A stretch of 64,000 bases of DNA, from positions 9,672,001-9,736,000 of the forward strand of contig NC_065906.1 in the NCBI RefSeq assembly GCF_905147045.1, written 5' to 3'. Below are positions 1-12,931 of this stretch, one piece after another; positions within the stretch are counted from its first letter, which is position 1; each line of letters begins with the position of its first letter. The DNA is from Nymphalis io. Taxonomy: Eukaryota; Arthropoda; Insecta; Lepidoptera; Nymphalidae. The notes under the pieces are model-generated. The model was not told the DNA's origin, did not search any database, and worked only from the letters and a program-made list of their open reading frames with translations. Position numbers and translations under genes: made by a program.

Positions 1-120
1 CACATGTGTATTCCACCAACCCGCATTGGAGCAGCATGGTGGAATAAGCTCCAAACCTTCTCCTCAAAAAGGGAGAATAGGCCTTAGCCCAGCAGTGGGA
101 CATTAACAGGCTGTTACTGT
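1..120 (+). repeat. SINE-B, 3' part, cut by window edge
   Basis: The last ~120 bp of the tRNA-derived SINE-B family, entering from the left edge. It shows the family's CACATGTGTATTCCACCAAC block, the GGAGCAGC/GGTGGAATAAGCTCC block and the tail CCCAGCAGTGGGACATTAA. The tRNA-like head would lie outside the window. Confidence 0.9.
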
Positions 121-506
121 ATCAGCGTTAAGTGACATAATTTCCACTATTCATCAGAAAAAATCATGAAAAGTTATTTTTTCAATACAAAATACCCAAA
201 CTAGGTAGTAACAAAGAGGTAAAGTTTGTGAGGTTGTAGGGGGTAATCTCTGGATCTACTTAACCAATTTTGAAAAATTGGCGAACGAAAACGTTTCTTA
301 CGAACGCTGCCTTAACGATAGAGAAAAGTTGTAGAGCTTGATATTGCCTACAAAAAAGTCAGCGACAGCATATGTCTAACTTTTATATTTAAGTCACAAA
401 AAAGTTGTTTTTTATAATCAAAAAAAATAATTTAAATCTTCAGGTCATGTTTATTGGTCATATTATCAACAATTATGAATTATTATCAAAATAAGTAAAC
501 TTATTT
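121..506. other. AT-rich noncoding stretch
   Basis: No open frame, repeat or RNA gene recognised. Confidence 0.5.
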
Positions 507-807
507 ACTGGTGGTAGGGCTTTGTGCAAGCTCGTCTGGGTAGGTACCACCCACTCATCAGATATTCTACCGCAAAACAGCAATACTTGATATTGTTGTG
601 TTCCGGTTTGAAGGGTGAGTGAGCCAGTGTAATTACAGGTACAAGGGACATAAAATCTTAGTTCCCAAGGTTGGTGGCGCATTGGATATGTAAGCGATGG
701 TTGACATTTCTTACAATGCCAATGTCTAAGAGCGTTGGTGACCACTTACCATCAGGTGGCCCATATGCTCGTCCGCTTTCCTTTTCTATAAAAAAAAAAA
801 AAAAAAA
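507..807 (+). repeat. SINE-A, full length
   Basis: Full-length copy of the most abundant repeat here. It starts ACTGGTGGTAGGGCTTTG, carries the GGTACCACCCACTCATCAG and CACAAGGGACATAA blocks, then the 3' block CACTTACCATCAGGTGGCCC and an A tail of about 18. The 60-90-residue open frames in this and other copies (for example the minus-strand frame at 473-745) recur in every young copy and are repeat translation, not genes. Confidence 0.92.
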
Positions 808-3017
808 CTTATCGTCTCAAATGTTTCAAACAAAATGTTTTTTGGTGGCATAGTTTAAGAAATCATTTAAAATATCAAATACGCGAGCCAATTTTATTAA
901 TGTTCGGCTAATCGATCACAAGTAAAAATGTTTACCGACCAACGAAGTGGGTGCGGGTCAGCTAGTTTGTAATAAAATTATAAGCTTCTAATAAATTGAA
1001 ATTTATATTAATTTAAAAGCCTACCAACGCAATTATATTTCAAAACTAGCTCATTAACATTAAAATTAATTACGCCTTTCACAAATTTCATAGAAAACAT
1101 TCAGGTCTAAACAGATTTTATTTAAAACGTGCTTCATATTTTATATTAAATCATCGTATACATGTCCATAAATATTCGTAACGGAATCATTTTAACTCGC
1201 TTTGTGACTTTAAAATATATGACGAGCGAGTCATTAGCAAGCATCGCTTTGTGGGTCAAAAGTAACGAATTGACCTAAAAACTGTAGGGAGAATGGAAAC
1301 TCGACATCGGAGGCTTTAGAGGTTGTCGAAGAAAGAGCTCATACGCTCTCTTTACGATATCTTCATAGTGTTTCATACTCATGAGCTATTGAACGCGATG
1401 TTTGTAGGGTTAACGGTATTGATGGAAGAATTAACTAATGATGTATTATTTTATTACATATGAAATTACAGTAGACGTCAATTGATTTAGATTAGAGGTT
1501 GTGAATAAAATCATGTACTCCTTATACGACCTTCATACTTTATTCTTATAAACTTTAAAACAGAATGTTTATTTTTAAATTTTCAATAATAAAATACTTT
1601 GACATCGAAAGCTTTGGAGGTTCTAGAAGGGCTCAAGTACTTTCTAAACGATATATACATATTTTATTCTTGTGAGCATATTTAAAGCTATGTTTGAAGT
1701 GTTATTGCTACCTACCGCCTTTAATTATGCCATTAATGAATAAACCAACTTCCATCAATATTTTTAAAAATGTTTGAAGAAAAAGATCACCTGTTTTATA
1801 CACGGGTCAATATTATGAGCCAACGAAATGAAATCGAAAGATTACGAGAAGCAAGATATTTGTGTAAATAATATAGTTATTTAGTTTAGTATTTAAAGAA
1901 ATATTTATCTTTTTATGAAACAATTCAAATTTGAAAATCGTTAATTGCCATCAATCATCGTTATCGAATGGCGAATTATAATTAGTGAACCCACTCGGTT
2001 GACTAAAGCGCTTATATCGGCCAAGTGCTGGGTTAATGGACTTGCTCGGGATACTCATCGTCAAACAAAAGCGTTGCATAGCGTTAATCTAATCATAAGT
2101 AAAACAAGTATAGTGTTTGAAAATTATATGCAATTTTAGTAATAAAAACTTATTTTTTATATCGGAATTTGTGTTGTATTAAACAGATAATAATGTATTT
2201 GATAAACAAAAAATTTGAATGTATGCAAAATTTAATTTTAAATCGAGTTAAATCAGATCACTACATATAATTCTCTCAAATTAGTTGAATATATTTTATT
2301 TAAATTCTTAAGTGTGAACTTAACAGAAGACAAAACTACTAAACTAAACAAAACAAATAAATCTTTTTATAAAATTAAAAATAAAATAAAAAGGTCTTAA
2401 GATAATTAAATGAGAAACTAATTATAAAAATTACATAAAAAAGAAATAACGTAAGAAATAAAAACAAAATAATAAACTAATGATAAATTAGTTTATAAGA
2501 ATATGTGTAAAAAATAAATACGTATTCTCTCAGGTTCTGTTTTAAGAAATAAATGGTTTCATCTGTTTATTAATAAATAAAATGTACATAACATTATTAA
2601 CAAATCAACCAATACATGGAAAATAAAAAATAATGAATATACCTATCGTTTAGCCAGGGAATATTTTTTCAGCTTTTGATATATCGGGAGGTACTTATTA
2701 GTAAGACAAGGAATAATATGGCTAGTTGTTCTTTCACCGTAAAGTTTTTCGACGTAGTTTACGTCGTTAAAAAATCTTCTTTTAAGATGGTGTATTTGAA
2801 GTGTTTTTGTACGGGCTAGGGATAATTAGTATAATGTTTGAATAAGCCTAAATAATTTTTATCATACTACAAGACAATAGTTTTAGTTTACCAAAATGTT
2901 ATGTCGTAACATTACACAAGGATCAAAACCAACAATTGCAGATTCACCATTGACGCCAATTTTTAACGAAACGTTATTATTCAGTAACGAGCCGTAAAAG
3001 TCATTCTTAAAGTTTTT
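808..3017. other. AT-rich noncoding stretch
   Basis: Very AT-rich (2,160-2,640 is almost only A and T). No coding frame supported. Apart from the diverged direct repeats at 1301-1713, nothing recognised. Confidence 0.5.
1301..1713 (+). repeat. Three diverged direct repeat units
   Basis: Units at about 1301-1421, 1489-1555 (partial) and 1598-1713 share the order GACATCG, GCTTTAGAGGTT/GCTTTGGAGGTT, an ACGATAT block, a CATACT/TATTCTT block, ATGAGC/GTGAGC and GATGTTTG/TATGTTTG. Identity is only moderate, so this is an old duplication of unknown nature. Confidence 0.5.
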
Positions 3018-3079
3018 ATACCACTTACCATCAGGTGGAGTGGAGTCATTTGCTTTCCCGGAATATATAAAAAAAAAAA
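3018..3079 (+). repeat. SINE-A type 3' tail fragment
   Basis: Only the terminal block ACCACTTACCATCAGGTGG, a degraded CG-poor remainder and an A tail remain. It could come from SINE-A or from a LINE sharing this tail. Confidence 0.65.
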
Positions 3080-3174
3080 TAAGGTCGTACGATTTTCATC
3101 TCATACTCGATACTATAAGGAAACATTGGTAAGACTAAAAAATTAACGTAATAATATGTTCCGCAGTTGAACAA

Positions 3175-3262
3175 CGTGATGGAATAAGCCCCAAATCTTT
3201 CCTTCTACAGGAGAAGATTTACCTCAGCAGCGAAATGTTTACTAGCTGCTTTTGTTTCACTT
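3175..3262 (+). repeat. SINE-B, degraded 3' part
   Basis: Diverged match to the SINE-B 3' half: GATGGAATAAGCCCCAAATC, a CTCAGCAGCGAAATGTTTAC version of the tail, and a terminal GCTGCTTTTG. An old copy. Confidence 0.6.
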
Positions 3263-5795
3263 GTTAATGAGGCTTTATGTTTTAATGTATTTTAAAATCA
3301 TTTATTATCTTTGAATATTATGTATAATAAAATTTGATAGTTTTATTTTAAAAATAGCATATTTTTTCGACTTTTCGTACATATATCGTAGTAGTACATT
3401 ATTTTCAATAGATTAAGTCTTATAATAGCTTCTAATTTGGAAGTAATTTAAAAAGATTCCAAGACAGTGTGAAAATTTTCCTGATTTAGGAAGCATATGA
3501 TCAGAATATGGATAACCTGTTGACAAAGTATAAAAGCCTTTACACATATATGCACTGCAAAAAGTAACTACTTGAATATCAAACGAACAGCTGGAACCTA
3601 TATTAGCGAATCCTACCACTGACAAAATCCTACCACGGAAAAATAAAATGAAAATTATAAAATGAAAAAATATTGTTGTTGTGAAGTTACAACCTTATTA
3701 ACATAATCATATTTCATAATCAGTTCAAGCTCCATGGTGGGTTGTACATAATTGCATATCTCATGTATAATACATAGAAAATTACTAATGCATAAAAGCA
3801 ATCCTTGAACAAGCCCCAAACATACTACTTAGATGCGAACATTAAGTATGGATGCGCTTAATATTCTCCCATCTTTCAGACATTGAATGATTATTCCAAG
3901 AAACCGCGAGAAAAATGACGCGATCTCATATTCTCATGCTAATGCCCAGACACGGCGAACCATTCCTTCATAATATTATTTCGTTGATATATATCAGACA
4001 CGAGATTCTGATATATCTTATGAATTAATTTTGCATCCAGCTTGGTGGTACAGATGAGATTTGACAGTCAATAAAAAACAATAACCTTAAAACAGATATC
4101 ATTGGAATTGAAAACATCTATGGTCGGTATGAAAACAATAAAATAATTCTTATTATTGCTTTTAAAACTGATTTAAAAAATAATTAAAATAATACTTTAT
4201 TTAAATAAAAAATGTCTCATTTTATTTAAAAATTTAAATGTATATTTAAGGAGCTCTACAACTAGCTTGAACGTGTCACGACTGTCAAGCAAGAAACTCA
4301 ACGATTAATCTTTTGTACTAAATTCTGTATATATTTACCAAATACAAATCGCTTAAGCCTAGAACCTGAACAATAACAACATCGTGTATTTAGTTTATTC
4401 AAGATTAAAGTTATAAATGGCTTATATTCTCTCTCGCCAAACACTCCGTGAGACCCTCATCCGTCACTAAAAGAAAGTTCCTAATTCTACAAGATTACAT
4501 TTTGTAACGATCACATTGTTGAAAATCGTTTCAAGTTTCAAGACCTTTAGAACTGTTTCAGGTATTTAATTGATTTAAGACTCGTTTGAAAGATTAATTA
4601 ATAATCTATTGGGCAATCAATTATTGTGCTCCCTGAGTTTGATTTTATATTTCTTTATTTAAATCTTACTATTCTATCACATATATAGGAGACGTTATGT
4701 AAATTTATATGTGCAAAAACATATACTCGCTATTCTCTCACTTTCGTCTTACATTTTTTTTTATTAGCGGTGGTTACCACTTACCATCAGATGGCGCACT
4801 GTGTTTACAATTATTTGGTAATATATATTACTTTACATTATACTTTTTATTGTACGCCGCAAATAGAAAAATACAAAACATGGATACAGCCTAAATAATA
4901 GTACAATTATGGGGACCTTATCGCTACATAGCAATCTCTTCCAGGCAACCAACGGTGGAAGTGATAAATGATAGGATATGAGGTAGGTGGTGCTGTAATA
5001 ATAAATAAAATAACATTAATCTATAATTAAAACAAACTAATAAACAAATGTAAATATAAAATACGCATATTATATATCTGTCCTTGCTTGTACTATTAAA
5101 TCAAACTGCACACTGTTGTTAAACTCAATATTTAATTAAAGCAAAGAAATGTATTGTACAAATAAATAAAGAAAACTGTTGCGTGATCTAGGATTGGGTA
5201 CAATGCCATCTACTGGTGGGAAGCGCAAAACAAAAAAAATAGTATGACTTATTATAATTTTGACTTGAGCGAAACTATACCACGATTCAAGAGTATACTA
5301 GCGCCATCTATTACGCGTATGCTTAGTTATAACTTACAATATTAATAAAATATATCAATTATTAACTTTTATCTGACAAATTAACATTGAACTCAACAAT
5401 ATCAATAAATAAATTATATTATCAATACATATAAAATTACAAGTATATAATATAAATACATACTATATACAGTAACAACGAATAAAATGATAAGTCATCA
5501 AATATAACAAGAAAGAAACAAGAAAAAATAAAAAATACGACAATAAAATAAATTATTGGTGATAAGGCATTTGAGAAAAAAAGTTATCTTTTACAAGTTT
5601 TTTAAAAATATCTATGGATTTTGCTTCCCGGATATATATTATATTAACTGAAGTATCATCGCCGAACCATAACTACTGAAGTTATGAGTGTGATATATAG
5701 AAGAGAACTTTCTTTTACGATGTAGCCACCTGCCATTAAGGACATTTGAGGAACTTCAACAATACCGTTGGAAAACTATCAATCGATGCGTCGTC
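3263..5795. other. AT-rich noncoding stretch
   Basis: No gene supported. A short SINE-A-like tail (CACTTACCATCAGATGGCGC) is seen at about 4773-4800. Two GCCATCTA/GCGCCATCTA motifs lie near 5202 and 5305; this motif recurs in the window (inverted at ~14257) but I cannot assign it. Confidence 0.45.
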
Positions 5796-6092
5796 TTTTT
5801 TTTTTTTTTTAGAATAGGAAGGCGGACGAGCATATGGCCCACCTGATGGTAAGTGGTCACCAAACGCCCTTAGACATTGGTATTGTAAGAAATGTCAACC
5901 ATCGCTTACATAGCCAATGCGCCACCAACCTTGGAAACTAAGATTTTATGTCCCTTGTGCCTGTAATTAAACTGGCTCACTCATCCTTCAAACCGGAACA
6001 CAACAATAACAAGTACTGCTGTTTTGCGGTAGAATATCTGATGAGTGGGTGGTACCTACCCAGACGAGCTTGCACAAAGCTCTACCACCAGT
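5796..6092 (-). repeat. SINE-A, full length
   Basis: Complete reverse-strand copy: T run, then AGAATAGGAAGGCGGACGAG, CACCTGATGGTAAGTGG, through to CTACCACCAGT at the right end. Very similar to the 507-807 copy, so relatively young. Confidence 0.92.
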
Positions 6093-6249
6093 CTGGTAGG
6101 CAATAATCTATTAATCTTATTGATTTCATTGATTGATGAGATCTTGAAAAATGCAAAGTGAAAACATTAATGTGAGAAAGAATTGTTGTTTATTTTTTCA
6201 ATTTCAACTTTCTTTTTAAGCCTTTAACGCTTTTTCAGTCACGTTAAAT

Positions 6250-6548
6250 TGTTTTTTTTTAAATATATAAGCTAGCGCTTGACTGTTATCACACCTGATG
6301 GAAAGTGATGATACAGTCTAAGATGGAGCGCGCTTGCCTAGAAGATGCCTATTCACTCTAGACTTGAAGGTACCCATGGAGGTGGTGGGGAAAACAAAGG
6401 TCGGGAGGGTATTCCAGATCTTAGCGGTGCGTATCAGAAACGAGGAAGCAAATCGTTTCGTACGTGTCTTAGATATATCAACTACGTACGGGTGCAGATC
6501 TTTACGATGACTCGCAGTTCTATGGTAAAAAGCTGACGGAGGAACCAA
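6250..6548 (-). pseudogene. LINE 3' fragment (C-terminal tail of a non-LTR pol)
   Basis: The minus strand encodes up to 76 residues ending at a stop at 6318, including RTKRFASSFLIRTAKIWNTL and GTFKSRVNRHLLGKRAPS. This is the typical extreme C-terminus of a lepidopteran non-LTR retrotransposon protein, after the reverse transcriptase. A ~60-bp 3' UTR follows with the block TCACTTTCCATCAGGTGTG and an A-rich end. No endonuclease or reverse transcriptase is present: a 5'-truncated dead copy. The LINE clade cannot be fixed from this piece. A related but more decayed piece lies at 48,230-48,400. Confidence 0.75.
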
Positions 6549-6993
6549 ATTAAATAGTTCCTGGGCACACTAATTGTAATACTAATTGTACTCATATTAA
6601 AAAATATAATTAAGATTTTTGGTACCAACAAAATAATATCGAAATTTAAATAGGAGATAAGATAGCTCCTTAAGGGGGTCAAGGCCCCCCTCCCATTAAA
6701 AAGTAATTTGGACAGTTATCCACTACTTTTACTTAGGTTTGGTGGTATATATTAATGTCACAACTTAATCCTGAGCATGCAAGTTATCTCTAATTTTTTT
6801 TCTTCATCGTGGAGCACAAGAGGCCTCTCTAGAACATTTGGACTCATCTAAACCTTACCAATTTTACTAATGTTTTCCAAATAACATAACTCTTGACATA
6901 CCTGTAACAAAAAAATATAATAATTATTACTTGATATATAACTAATCGTTTTATTTTTTTAATATTAATAACTGTCGTAAAGTAAAATAAAGC

Positions 6994-7287
6994 AACAGCC
7001 TGTTAATGTCCCACTGCTGGGCTAAGGCTTCTTCTCATTTTTGAGGAGAAGGTTTGGAGCTTATTCCACCACGATGCTCCAATGCGGGTTGGTGGAATAC
7101 ACATGTGGCATAATTTCAATGAAATTAGACACTGCTGATTTCCTCACGATGTTTTCCTTCACTGTCAAGCACGAGATGAATTATAAACACAAATTAAGCA
7201 CATGAAAATTGGGTGGTGCTTACCCAGGTTTGAACCCACGATCATCGGTTAAGATTTACGCGTTCTAACCACTAGGGCATCTGGGCT
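6994..7287 (-). repeat. SINE-B, full length
   Basis: Complete reverse-strand copy. Read on the minus strand, the head is a degenerate tRNA-like segment with the A-box region around GCCCTAGTGGTTAG and B box GGTTCAAACCT, followed by the body and the tail CAGCAGTGGGACATTAACAG. A box slightly mutated (ATGCCCTAGTGG). Confidence 0.92.
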
Positions 7288-8910
7288 TTTTATTGACGTA
7301 ATATTTTAGTATAATTCACACGAACAGATAGAATTCGATTATTTTAAATAACAAGGATTTGTTTTGATTACGGCAAATAATTTATTGTATACGGCTTTTA
7401 ATTTAGAAAAATATCTCTATTATTGCAATAATGTACAAGAATCTACCTCAACTACTCACAATATAATACTTCATTATATTTTAAACTAACAAGTGGCCAA
7501 AATATACGAGTTTTTAAAAGAAAACAATTATAAATATAGTAAGAAAACGTTTATACAATTGTTTTAAATATAATATATGAAATGTTAATCGCTAACGACT
7601 TATTTCTAATTTGACTGAATAACGAAGTTACTACGTAGATTTAACAAATTAAGAACAAAATATGAGATTTTTTATGTTCATTTATAAAGGGTAATTAGTT
7701 TTATGCCTTGTATATTGAATTTGGCATTTACCAAGTGCACTGCTTAAATGATAACAATGTCAAATAGTTTATTTTTATGCTACAGTATATTTAGTAAATA
7801 AGTATTATCAAATTATTATTCACAATAAGCGAAACTTATTATATAAAATAAACAAAAATATTCAGTCGTATTGATAAACTTATCCTTCTATTAAAAACGT
7901 AAGAAAAGAAATAATATTTCTCGTAAACCAATGTCTGCGTGTTTAATTAAGTTATTTATTATCAAATAAATCAAACTATATCCACAGATAGACAGAATTG
8001 AACACAAGTTACATTAATTAAATTCACACATACAAACATTCGTGTAATCTAATCTATTATTCAGGCCCCTAACGGCATCAATTTCGTCACCCACAACTTC
8101 CGTGCACAACTAATAACAGAAACTCGAACATTGAAATACGTATAGGCTATAGTATATATATTGAAAGGGTGACAGTCATTTTGTTTTTATTCGGAATTTA
8201 GTTTATTAGACAAGAATTAGAGTATAGACTTTTTATTATTATAAAATAAAACATGACTGTGATGAATGAATAAATTATGTTATAGCCAGTGTCACTATAT
8301 GTAAGAATTCTAACGATACCCCATAAGTCTAAATCCGTTCAGTCATTTAAGTTATGGTGGAATAAAGAAAATCATACACATACATACATGAACCCTAAAA
8401 TCCTTATTTTTAAGCAGTCGTGTAAAAATAAAGGCAATGCCATTCTGTATAATAACTTATCGAGTTACCTTTCAGTGCTATTTTGTAAGATTCTCACTGT
8501 CAGAACTCACTTCATCACCAACCGGTGAAGTGTTGACAACAGGTATATCGTGATATACTATTTTGATGCGTGTATTCTTGAAATGTTATATTTTATATCT
8601 TTATTTAATATTTATAGTATTCTGAATGTCGTAAAACCGTATTTATATATGTATAAAAATATGTATAAATTGTATATTTTTGTACGCAACTTATCATATA
8701 GGAAAATCGTTTTTTTGTTATTTCTGTATAAGTACCAACTACAATACTTTTAAAAGGGCCTTGGTTTGAACAGTGTAGAATAAAACAACGAATTTTTATA
8801 AAGTCACATCTGTTAATAGAGTAAGTGCGTATTACATATACCGAGAGTGCGGCGAGAAGCAAACATACGTAAAAGTATCTTCAAGCTTGGCGTTAGGCAA
8901 TCCGATCTGC
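7288..8910. other. AT-rich noncoding stretch
   Basis: Several 60-85-codon frames occur on both strands (8289-8862), but their composition is that of random AT-rich translation and they overlap each other. No gene supported. Confidence 0.45.
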
Positions 8911-8980
8911 CAAAATCAAAATATACTTTACTCAAGTAATTTCTTGCAAACACTTTTGAGTCGTCATTTTACAAGTTAAA
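8911..8980 (+). repeat. Repeat family E, short copy
   Basis: Shares AATCAAAATATACTTTA, CTCAAGTAA, CAAACACTTTTGAGTCGTCA with copies at 18,425-18,510 and 61,609-61,670. The block is common in lepidopteran intergenic DNA as I recall it, but I cannot name the parent element. Confidence 0.6.
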
Positions 8981-10797
8981 TTTTAAGTTATCATCTTTCG
9001 AAATGTAAATTTTACTGTATACTTAAGTACGGACAAGAAACTCTGTAGTTACTCATCTTGACATTCAAGTTACACAGGCAATTAAATGCAATTGTATTAT
9101 CATTTATATTGCATGGAAATCGACGAATTCTAACTTCAAACTTTATTATCATCGTTAATCAAAGAATAATTAACATTTAATTTAAATGTTTATTGATTGG
9201 CAAAGCTTAAAGTATCTGAGGAATTTTGCTATAGATGCGAACACCTTCCCCAAGTAAGGTTGACTAGTGTTTGCGGAGTCCGACGCCTGCTGTTACAAGT
9301 TTTTCTTTACTTCTTTTGTTCATATAATGTTTGCCACTGTTTTTATTAATAATATTATAGAAAAACATTATATTATTGTAAACACAATATGATGCCACAC
9401 TAAGGATGCTAACTTTTGTTAAAAACATCCTGAATTCCTGAGCTCTGAGATTTTAAATACACGTATTTTTTATGAACAAATATAGTTTATGTATCTGTAA
9501 TATTACTCAAAGTAATATACCATAGAATACGATGAAAAATATTATTCATCAAATAATTTATTCATGTAATATACATATTGCGGAAAATAAATTGGTTACG
9601 ACCTATTGTAGGTCCCCCTATCCCCGTTTCCCTCAAGGGAATGATGATGATGAAATAAATAACTGTATCTGAATCTTTAAAATCTATATCAAAATATACT
9701 TTGATCAAGTAAATACGTACAGTTACTTTGGTGGTCATCGTTTTTTTATTTAACAAATGAAAATCAAATTTAAAATAATAAGAACAATTTATTTTTTTTT
9801 AAGATCGACATAATTTCTGCGGATAATAAATTAATAAAACTTTTATATTGCGTTATAATTTTATCGTCTCGATTCAATGCAACGCTGAGAGCTTAATAGG
9901 CAACAGATTGTTAATTAAATCTAAGCTACCAAGCTTAGCTCATAGAGGCACAGTTGCCTGTTAGTCGGTCGAAGTACAGGTTGTATTTTAGATAGTGTGC
10001 ATAAGAGCTCTATGAGCTTATCCCGCCATCTCCATTCTATAAACTGAATACAAGACATACTGCAGGATATTATTCACATTTAGTACAAATCCTTAGAACC
10101 AGGAACAAGCGGTTTGCAAACAGTTTCATAATGTGCACAGCCTTGTTGCGGAATGACTTAACGTCTTCTGTATTTTTGGGTACTTATTACATTAACTGGG
10201 GTGAATCGGCATTTAATAAATTTGATTAAATCATTGTTAACACTTCTATATCTGAAATTAAAAAAAATTTGTTTTGTTAAAGAAAGTTGAAAGCAAAGTC
10301 CAACTGATGAGCTTGTTCTAAACGAGCTGCGCCAATGTAACCCACGTTGGATATATATGTAGCAAAATTTCAGGTGTTTTCTTTTACTATCAATGAACAA
10401 ATGAATCTGTAATCTTCAATTGAGAACTAGGTGCTCACCACTAACCACTGGGCTTCAGATCATTGTAAACGTATTCAATTAATAAAAGTTACGATACATA
10501 TTAAATATTTAATCACTTTCTCCCTAAGTACTTAATATCATAAATCAGTCCGCATTTCCCTCTAAACATCGTGGTGTACCGAACTACAACCTATCAATAC
10601 ACACTCGATAGACACGATTTATAGTTACATAATACATTACGTAATTTTACTACTAAATTACTAATCTTGTCTTTTTAAATCTATACTAAAAATGTCTTGT
10701 ATTTCACTAAATAAAATAACAAGCTATTAAATTAAATTCAACAAACAAGAATTATTAAAATATTTGATGGAAGTGTAATATTATGGTAGTGTAATTT
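8981..10797. other. AT-rich noncoding stretch
   Basis: No supported gene. A partial E-like block (AAAATATACTTTGATCAAGT) is at about 9691-9710. Nothing else recognised. Confidence 0.45.
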
Positions 10798-11089
10798 ACT
10801 GGTGGTAGGGCTTTGTGCAAGCCCGTCTGGGTAGGTACCACCCACTCATCAGATATTCTACCGCAAAACAGCAATACTTGATATTGTTGTGTTCCGGTTT
10901 GAAGAGTGAGTGAGCCAGTGTAATTACAGGCACAAGGGACATAAAATCTTAGTTCCCAAGGTTGGTGGCGCATTGGCTATAAGCGATGGTTGACATTTCT
11001 TACAATGCCAATGTCTAAGGGCGTTTGGTGACCACTTACCATCAGGTGGCCCATATGCTCGTCCGCCTTCCTATTCTATAAAAAAAAAA
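10798..11089 (+). repeat. SINE-A, full length
   Basis: Complete young copy with A tail of 9. It shares the small deletion CATTGGCTATAAGCGATGG (family: GGCTATGTAAGCGATGG) with the copy at 60,559, marking the two as one subfamily. Confidence 0.92.
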
Positions 11090-11310
11090 TGTATTATGAG
11101 CTGAGTTTGTACTTTAAAATGGTTTTAGCTGATATTTATAAATAAAAGTATTTTCAAATTTGTGTTTCATAAAGGTACGTATTACAAATGTAAGTATGGT
11201 AAAATACATACGATTTAAGTTGGTCATAAATTATATACGACTGTATATACAAATTAATTTTATTATATTTTTCTCCTCCGATTAATAGATAATTGTGTAA
11301 AAATAAAAGT

Positions 11311-11700
11311 GTGAATCTTAACCAGCGACCGCGGATTAAAACCCACTCAAATTAATGTTCATGTGCTTAGTTTATGTTTATAATTCATCTCGAGCTCGGC
11401 GGTGGAAGATGATATCGTCAGGTTACCTGCGTGGGTCTAAAAACTCTAAACCCTAAGTCAGTGAAAAATGTCCAAAACCAATAAGACACCAATGAGTTAT
11501 CACTTGCTTAATTATAGTTCATAATTAATCTGATGCTCCGCATCTTGAGGAAACCTGCATGTGCCGAATTACACAGGAATCCTGCCACATGTGTAACTAT
11601 CAACCCGCATCGTAACAGCGTGGTGGAATGAGCTCCAAACCTCATCGTCAAAAAGGAGAGGAGACTTTAACTATGAGTAGGACATTTACAGGCTGTTAAT
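11311..11700 (+). repeat. SINE-B, old, with internal insertion
   Basis: Two SINE-B segments in order: a head part (GTGAATCTTAACC, a decayed B box AAAACCCACTC, TTATAATTCATCTCGAGCTC) to about 11,440, and a 3' part from about 11,503 (GAGGAAACCTGCATGTG, GTGGTGGAATGAGCTCC, GGACATTTACAGGCTGTTAA). The ~60 bp between is not family sequence. Either one copy with an insertion or two adjacent partial copies. Confidence 0.75.
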
Positions 11701-12516
11701 GAACTTTATTTTTGTGCTTAAAGTTAGTAAGTCACCATACCATTGATTCACCAAATGTTTAATGACAATAGGCTCAAAGACATAAAAGAAAAAAACTTAG
11801 ATATAACCTTTGTATATTCTCGGTTCTTTAAGATACGCTACTACTAACACACAAACTCCTCCGTTGTAAAGTATTCCCTACCTATGTTTCAACAACAATA
11901 GCTTACTCCCTTTTAATGAGAGGGTGCGCGCAACCCCTTGCGGTAGATACAACTGTGGATATTCCTTATTGTTTAGTATTAAATATACCTTATAGGTATA
12001 TTGTAACTACTGAACTGCCATGAAATGTATGTTTTAATCTTAAAAAATAATTATTATTAAAGAAATATATAAATATTCACTTACCTAGGATTGATAAAAA
12101 ACGATAAAGATTATCGTCTTTGCAATTCCGTAAAAACTGTTATACAAGCAAATATATACTGACAAAATATAATTTCAAAAACTTACAATTGTTGTTTATG
12201 GAATAAAATATTTTTTTGTAATACGTTACGTATATTTCGTTTAAGAATATGAAGTCAAATATTTTTTACTCTTACACAATCAGTGTGATATGACCTTATT
12301 CCTTTAAATGTTACGCTGATAAGTTACGTTATTAAGAATCTATTGACTAATAGACTATACATTTGAAATAAATAAGCGCTTTACTTAAGAAAAAGTAACG
12401 CAGCAATACTGAATATTATGTAATAAAATAATATTGCTTTTACCTAAAACTTAATTTGTCTTCAAGGATATATATAATTAGATATTATATACTTTAGGTA
12501 ATGACATTTGTTCTTT
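11701..12516. other. AT-rich noncoding stretch
   Basis: Nothing recognised apart from short imperfect palindromes (for example ACGATAAAGATTATCGT near 12,099). Confidence 0.45.
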
Positions 12517-12931
12517 ACTGGTGGTAGAGCTTTGTGCAAGTTCGTCTGGGTAGCACCCACACATTAAATATTCTACCGCAAAACAACAGTACTTGGTATT
12601 GTTTTGTTCCGGTTTGAAGGGTGAGTGAGCCAGTGTAATTACAGGCACAAGGGACATAACATTTTTTTTTTATAGAATAGGAAGGCGGACGAGCATATGG
12701 GCCACCTGATGGTTAGTGGTCACCAACGACCATAGACATTGGCATTGTAAGAAATATCAACCATCGCTTACATAGCCAATGCGCCACCAACCTTGGGAAC
12801 TAAGATTTTAGTTCCCAAGCTTAGGTCATGCATAACATTTCTTACATTGCCAATGTCTATGGGCGTTGGTGACCACTTACCATCAGGTGGCCCATATGCT
12901 CGTCCGCCTTCCTATTCTATATAAAAAAAAA
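12517..12931. repeat. Composite SINE-A: plus half, inverted piece, plus half
   Basis: 12,517-12,660 is the left half of a plus-strand SINE-A, ending GGGACATAAC. 12,662-12,810 is the 3' half of a minus-strand copy, starting with a T run and GAATAGGAAGGCGGACGAG. From 12,811 (GTTCCCAAGC) the plus strand resumes to the A tail at 12,931. The inverted piece and the right half can pair over about 115 bp. This looks like a 5'-truncated SINE-A inserted in, or joined to, another in opposite orientation. Confidence 0.85.

Noticed and set aside
473..745. Minus-strand frame of 90 codons, with close relatives at 10,755, 51,707, 54,691, 57,600 and 60,526
   Set aside because: All are the same antisense reading of SINE-A. 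Conservation is due to repeat youth, not selection on a protein.
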